Shown in pieces: positions 6,111-7,774 of a stretch of 7,774 nt of DNA. The translations under genes were made by a program, and so were the position numbers. A model generated the notes under the pieces. It saw nothing but the letters and a program-made list of their open reading frames with translations, had not been told where the DNA came from and did no database searches. The stretch's first letter is position 1, and the number at the start of each line of letters is the position of its first letter. This DNA is from DASPXK01 sp035637315 (GTDB lineage Bacteria; Chloroflexota; UBA6077; JACCZL01). The DNA is taken from NCBI GenBank assembly GCA_035637315.1, contig DASPXK010000347.1, positions 1 to 7,774 on the forward strand, in the 5' to 3' direction.

Positions 6111-6500
6111 ATGGCTGGAAATCCTCTAGCCGGCAAGCTGCAGATCAAGCCCGGGAACCGTCTGCTGGTCCTCAACCCTCCACCGGGCTACCTGGCGCGA
6201 CTCGGCCCGCTGCCGGACGGCATAGGTCTCGCTGAGCGACCGAGCGGCACCTATGACGTCGTCCACCTGTTCGTGAATGACAAGGCTGAACTGGGCCGCC
6301 TGGCCCAGCGGGCGCTCGAGGCAATCAAACCCAGCGGCGTCTTCTGGGTCTCGTATCCCAAGCGCAGCGCGAAGGTCAGCACCGACATCACCCGGGACGT
6401 CGGCTGGGACGAGCTCACGGCGGCCGGCTGGCGGCCGGTGTCGCAGGTTTCTATCGACGATGTCTGGTCCGCCCTGCGTTTCAGGCCGCAGCGGACGTAG
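6111..6500 (+). CDS. DUF3052-like protein of unknown function
   Basis: A 129-residue soluble protein with no signal peptide or membrane segment. It starts MAGNPLAGKLQIKPGNRLLV and continues with LNPPPGYLARLGPLPDG. Later come YDVVHLFVNDKAELGRLA, SGVFWVSYPKRSAKVSTDIT and IDDVWSALRFRP. This order (a KxGIKPG-like entry, an N-A/P-P-GY turn, a DVV strand, a LWVxxPKK-like strand, and an ending DxxWSxLRF) matches my memory of the DUF3052 family, whose biochemical role is unknown to me. The open frame extends to 6021, but ATG 6111 follows a ribosome site and begins the recognisable domain. It lies 99 bases upstream of the DctP gene on the same strand; shared transcription is possible but DctP seems to have its own promoter. 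I infer no function. Confidence 0.78.
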   Translation: MAGNPLAGKLQIKPGNRLLVLNPPPGYLARLGPLPDGIGLAERPSGTYDVVHLFVNDKAELGRLAQRALEAIKPSGVFWVSYPKRSAKVSTDITRDVGWDELTAAGWRPVSQVSIDDVWSALRFRPQRT

Positions 6501-6548
6501 GTTGCTGAGAAAGGCGACCCTCACCCCGCCCTGTCGCGGAGGCTTCCG

Positions 6549-6577
6549 TTGACAGGTGGGCGGCTTTGACGTAAGTT
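6549..6577 (+). promoter_or_regulatory. Putative sigma70-type promoter of the DctP gene
   Basis: A perfect TTGACA -35 box (6549-6554) is followed after exactly 17 bases by TAAGTT (6572-6577), which keeps the T, A and final T of the -10 consensus. It sits in the 99-base gap between the DUF3052-like gene and DctP. The predicted start of transcription would be about 6584, leaving a very short leader that just covers the GA-rich ribosome site (6585-6597). Confidence 0.42.
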
Positions 6578-6599
6578 GGAGCGCGAGGGGGTGGGAGCT

Positions 6600-7774
6600 A
6601 TGCAAGCTCATCGACTGCCAGGAATCGGCTTGGCGCTCGGCGTGCTCATGCTGCTCGTCGGCTGCGCGCCCACCGCGCCGGTCGCCCCAGCGGCGCCTGT
6701 GGCGCCAACCGCGCCGCCGCCTCCGCCGACCACGGCCCCAGCTCCCAAGCCAACTCAGGTGGCAGCAACCGCCAAGCCGGCCGAGCAAGCCGGGCTCCGA
6801 AAAGAAGGCCCGAGCTTCACGTTCAAGTTCGCCGCGACGGCGCCGGAGTCGGACCTGAGTGGGGTGGGCTACAAATACTGGGCCCAGCTGGTGGACGAGC
6901 GCACTGGTGGGCGGATCAAGTTCCGCTTCTTCTGGGCCGGCTCGCTGCTCATCTCCCAGCAGCAATTTCAGGGCATCCGCGACGGGCTGGCGGACTTCGG
7001 TGGGCCGTCGATGGCGACCATTTCGGGCCAGGTTGCCGACGTGGCGCCGTTCGAGGTCCCATTCGGCTATCCGACCGACCTTCAGTTCACGATCCGCTTC
7101 TACCGCGAGGTCGAGCCGGTCCTCAACGAGATCTTCTCGGCCGGCTTCAACCAGCGGGTGGTCTACGCCTCGCCTTCGACCACCCCGGACCCGGTCACCT
7201 GTCGCGACAAGTTCCTCGACTCGCCAAGGGCCTGGCAGGGGGCCCTGGTCCGCTCGGCCGGCAAGTGGCAGGGACGGACCATGGAGCTGTGGGGCGCCAA
7301 GCCGGTCGTGATCGACGCGAGCGAGGCCTACACGGCCATCCAGCGCGGGACCGCCGACTGCCTCCTGTTCGTCTACAACCTGCTCGACTCGTTCAAGATC
7401 TACGAGGTCGCCAAGTATCTGACCCGGGTCGACCACTCGATTAACCTGCAGGTCGTGTCGGCCAACCTGGATGCCTGGAACCAGCTGCCACCCGAAGACC
7501 AGCAGATCCTGATCGACGCCGGGCGTGAGACGCAGGAGTACCTGGTCCAGCAGCGCTCGGACCTGGTGACCAAGACCATCGAAAAGTTCAAGGCCCAGGG
7601 CGTCAAGGTGTGCACCCCGCCGCAGGAGGAGTTGGTCAGACTGCGCAACGCGACCGACCCGGTGCTGGAAGAGATCGCCGCGCTGCAGACCGAGAAGGGC
7701 CGCAAGCTTCAGGAGATCGCCCGCGCCTACCGCGCCAAAGTCACCAGGTGGGGCCCGAGCGAGGGCGACCTGAC
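6600..7774 (+). CDS. dctP: TRAP transporter solute-binding lipoprotein, DctP family (3' end open)
   Basis: The frame is open from ATG 6600 to the window edge, 391 residues, and probably lacks only a few residues. The lipobox is LVGC with lipidated Cys 22, followed by a Pro/Ala/Thr linker to about 65. The DctP domain starts at PSFTFKFAATAPESD. Family features include YWAQLVDERTGGRIKFRFF (92-111) and a loop with QQFQGIRDGLADFGG. The segment with R218, then WGAKPVVIDASEAYTAIQRG (231-250), is the conserved ligand-contact region, where an Arg usually binds the carboxylate of an organic-acid ligand. The C-terminal helices (QQRSDLVTKTIEKFKAQG) are also typical. DctP proteins normally work with membrane partners DctQ and DctM, which would lie to the right of the window. 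The start follows GAGGGGG and GGGAG (6585-6597). Ligand not predictable. Confidence 0.9.
   Translation, partial: MQAHRLPGIGLALGVLMLLVGCAPTAPVAPAAPVAPTAPPPPPTTAPAPKPTQVAATAKPAEQAGLRKEGPSFTFKFAATAPESDLSGVGYKYWAQLVDERTGGRIKFRFFWAGSLLISQQQFQGIRDGLADFGGPSMATISGQVADVAPFEVPFGYPTDLQFTIRFYREVEPVLNEIFSAGFNQRVVYASPSTTPDPVTCRDKFLDSPRAWQGALVRSAGKWQGRTMELWGAKPVVIDASEAYTAIQRGTADCLLFVYNLLDSFKIYEVAKYLTRVDHSINLQVVSANLDAWNQLPPEDQQILIDAGRETQEYLVQQRSDLVTKTIEKFKAQGVKVCTPPQEELVRLRNATDPVLEEIAALQTEKGRKLQEIARAYRAKVTRWGPSEGDL

Noticed and set aside
6859..7311. A plus-strand frame (150 codons) inside DctP
   Set aside because: It is Ser/Arg-rich and out of frame with the clear DctP protein, which is uninterrupted from 6600 to the window end.
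6126..7436. A 436-codon open frame on the minus strand opposite the DUF3052-like and DctP genes
   Set aside because: It spans two well-supported plus-strand genes and the gap between them. Its product is rich in Arg/Gly/His runs with no recognisable domain, as expected of an antisense shadow in GC-rich DNA.

Overview
The window is a high-GC, densely coded piece of bacterial DNA. Three predicted lipoproteins carry long Ala/Pro/Thr/Lys-rich linkers right after the lipobox cysteine. Together with the mix of solute-binding proteins, the amidohydrolase and GC-rich codon use, this resembles soil or marine Chloroflexota (an inference from protein style; no rRNA or other marker is present).

Layout. 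Positions 2-211 hold the 3' end of an IS5-type transposase, which runs convergently into the 3' end of a SAM-dependent methyltransferase (191-1021, minus). A 223-bp divergent intergenic region separates the methyltransferase from a metal-dependent amidohydrolase of the AtzA/TrzN/S-adenosylhomocysteine-deaminase type (1245-2687, plus). A perfect 16-bp palindrome follows its stop and lies between it and a convergent three-gene minus-strand operon. In transcription order that operon encodes lipoprotein SBP1 (5912-4758), lipoprotein SBP2 (4758-3652) and a SsuC/TauC-type ABC permease (3594-2734). The two binding proteins are close tandem duplicates, with the stop of one and the start of the next joined as TGATG. 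A divergent intergenic region rich in inverted repeats (about 5990-6070) leads to a DUF3052-like protein (6111-6500, plus). Last comes a TRAP-type DctP lipoprotein (6600 to the window end, open by a few codons at most).

How it may work together. The operon looks like an NMT1/SsuA/TauA-class importer for a small nitrogen- or sulfur-containing organic compound, with a duplicated binding protein but no ATPase gene in the window. The neighbouring amidohydrolase could process the imported compound, but it is on the other strand and is not part of that operon. The DctP protein suggests a second, ion-driven uptake system whose membrane subunits would lie beyond the right edge. The substrates cannot be read from the sequence. 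I see no CRISPR array, tRNA, rRNA or defence system. The most unusual points are the young binding-protein duplication and an amidohydrolase whose usual catalytic glutamate appears to be replaced by methionine.
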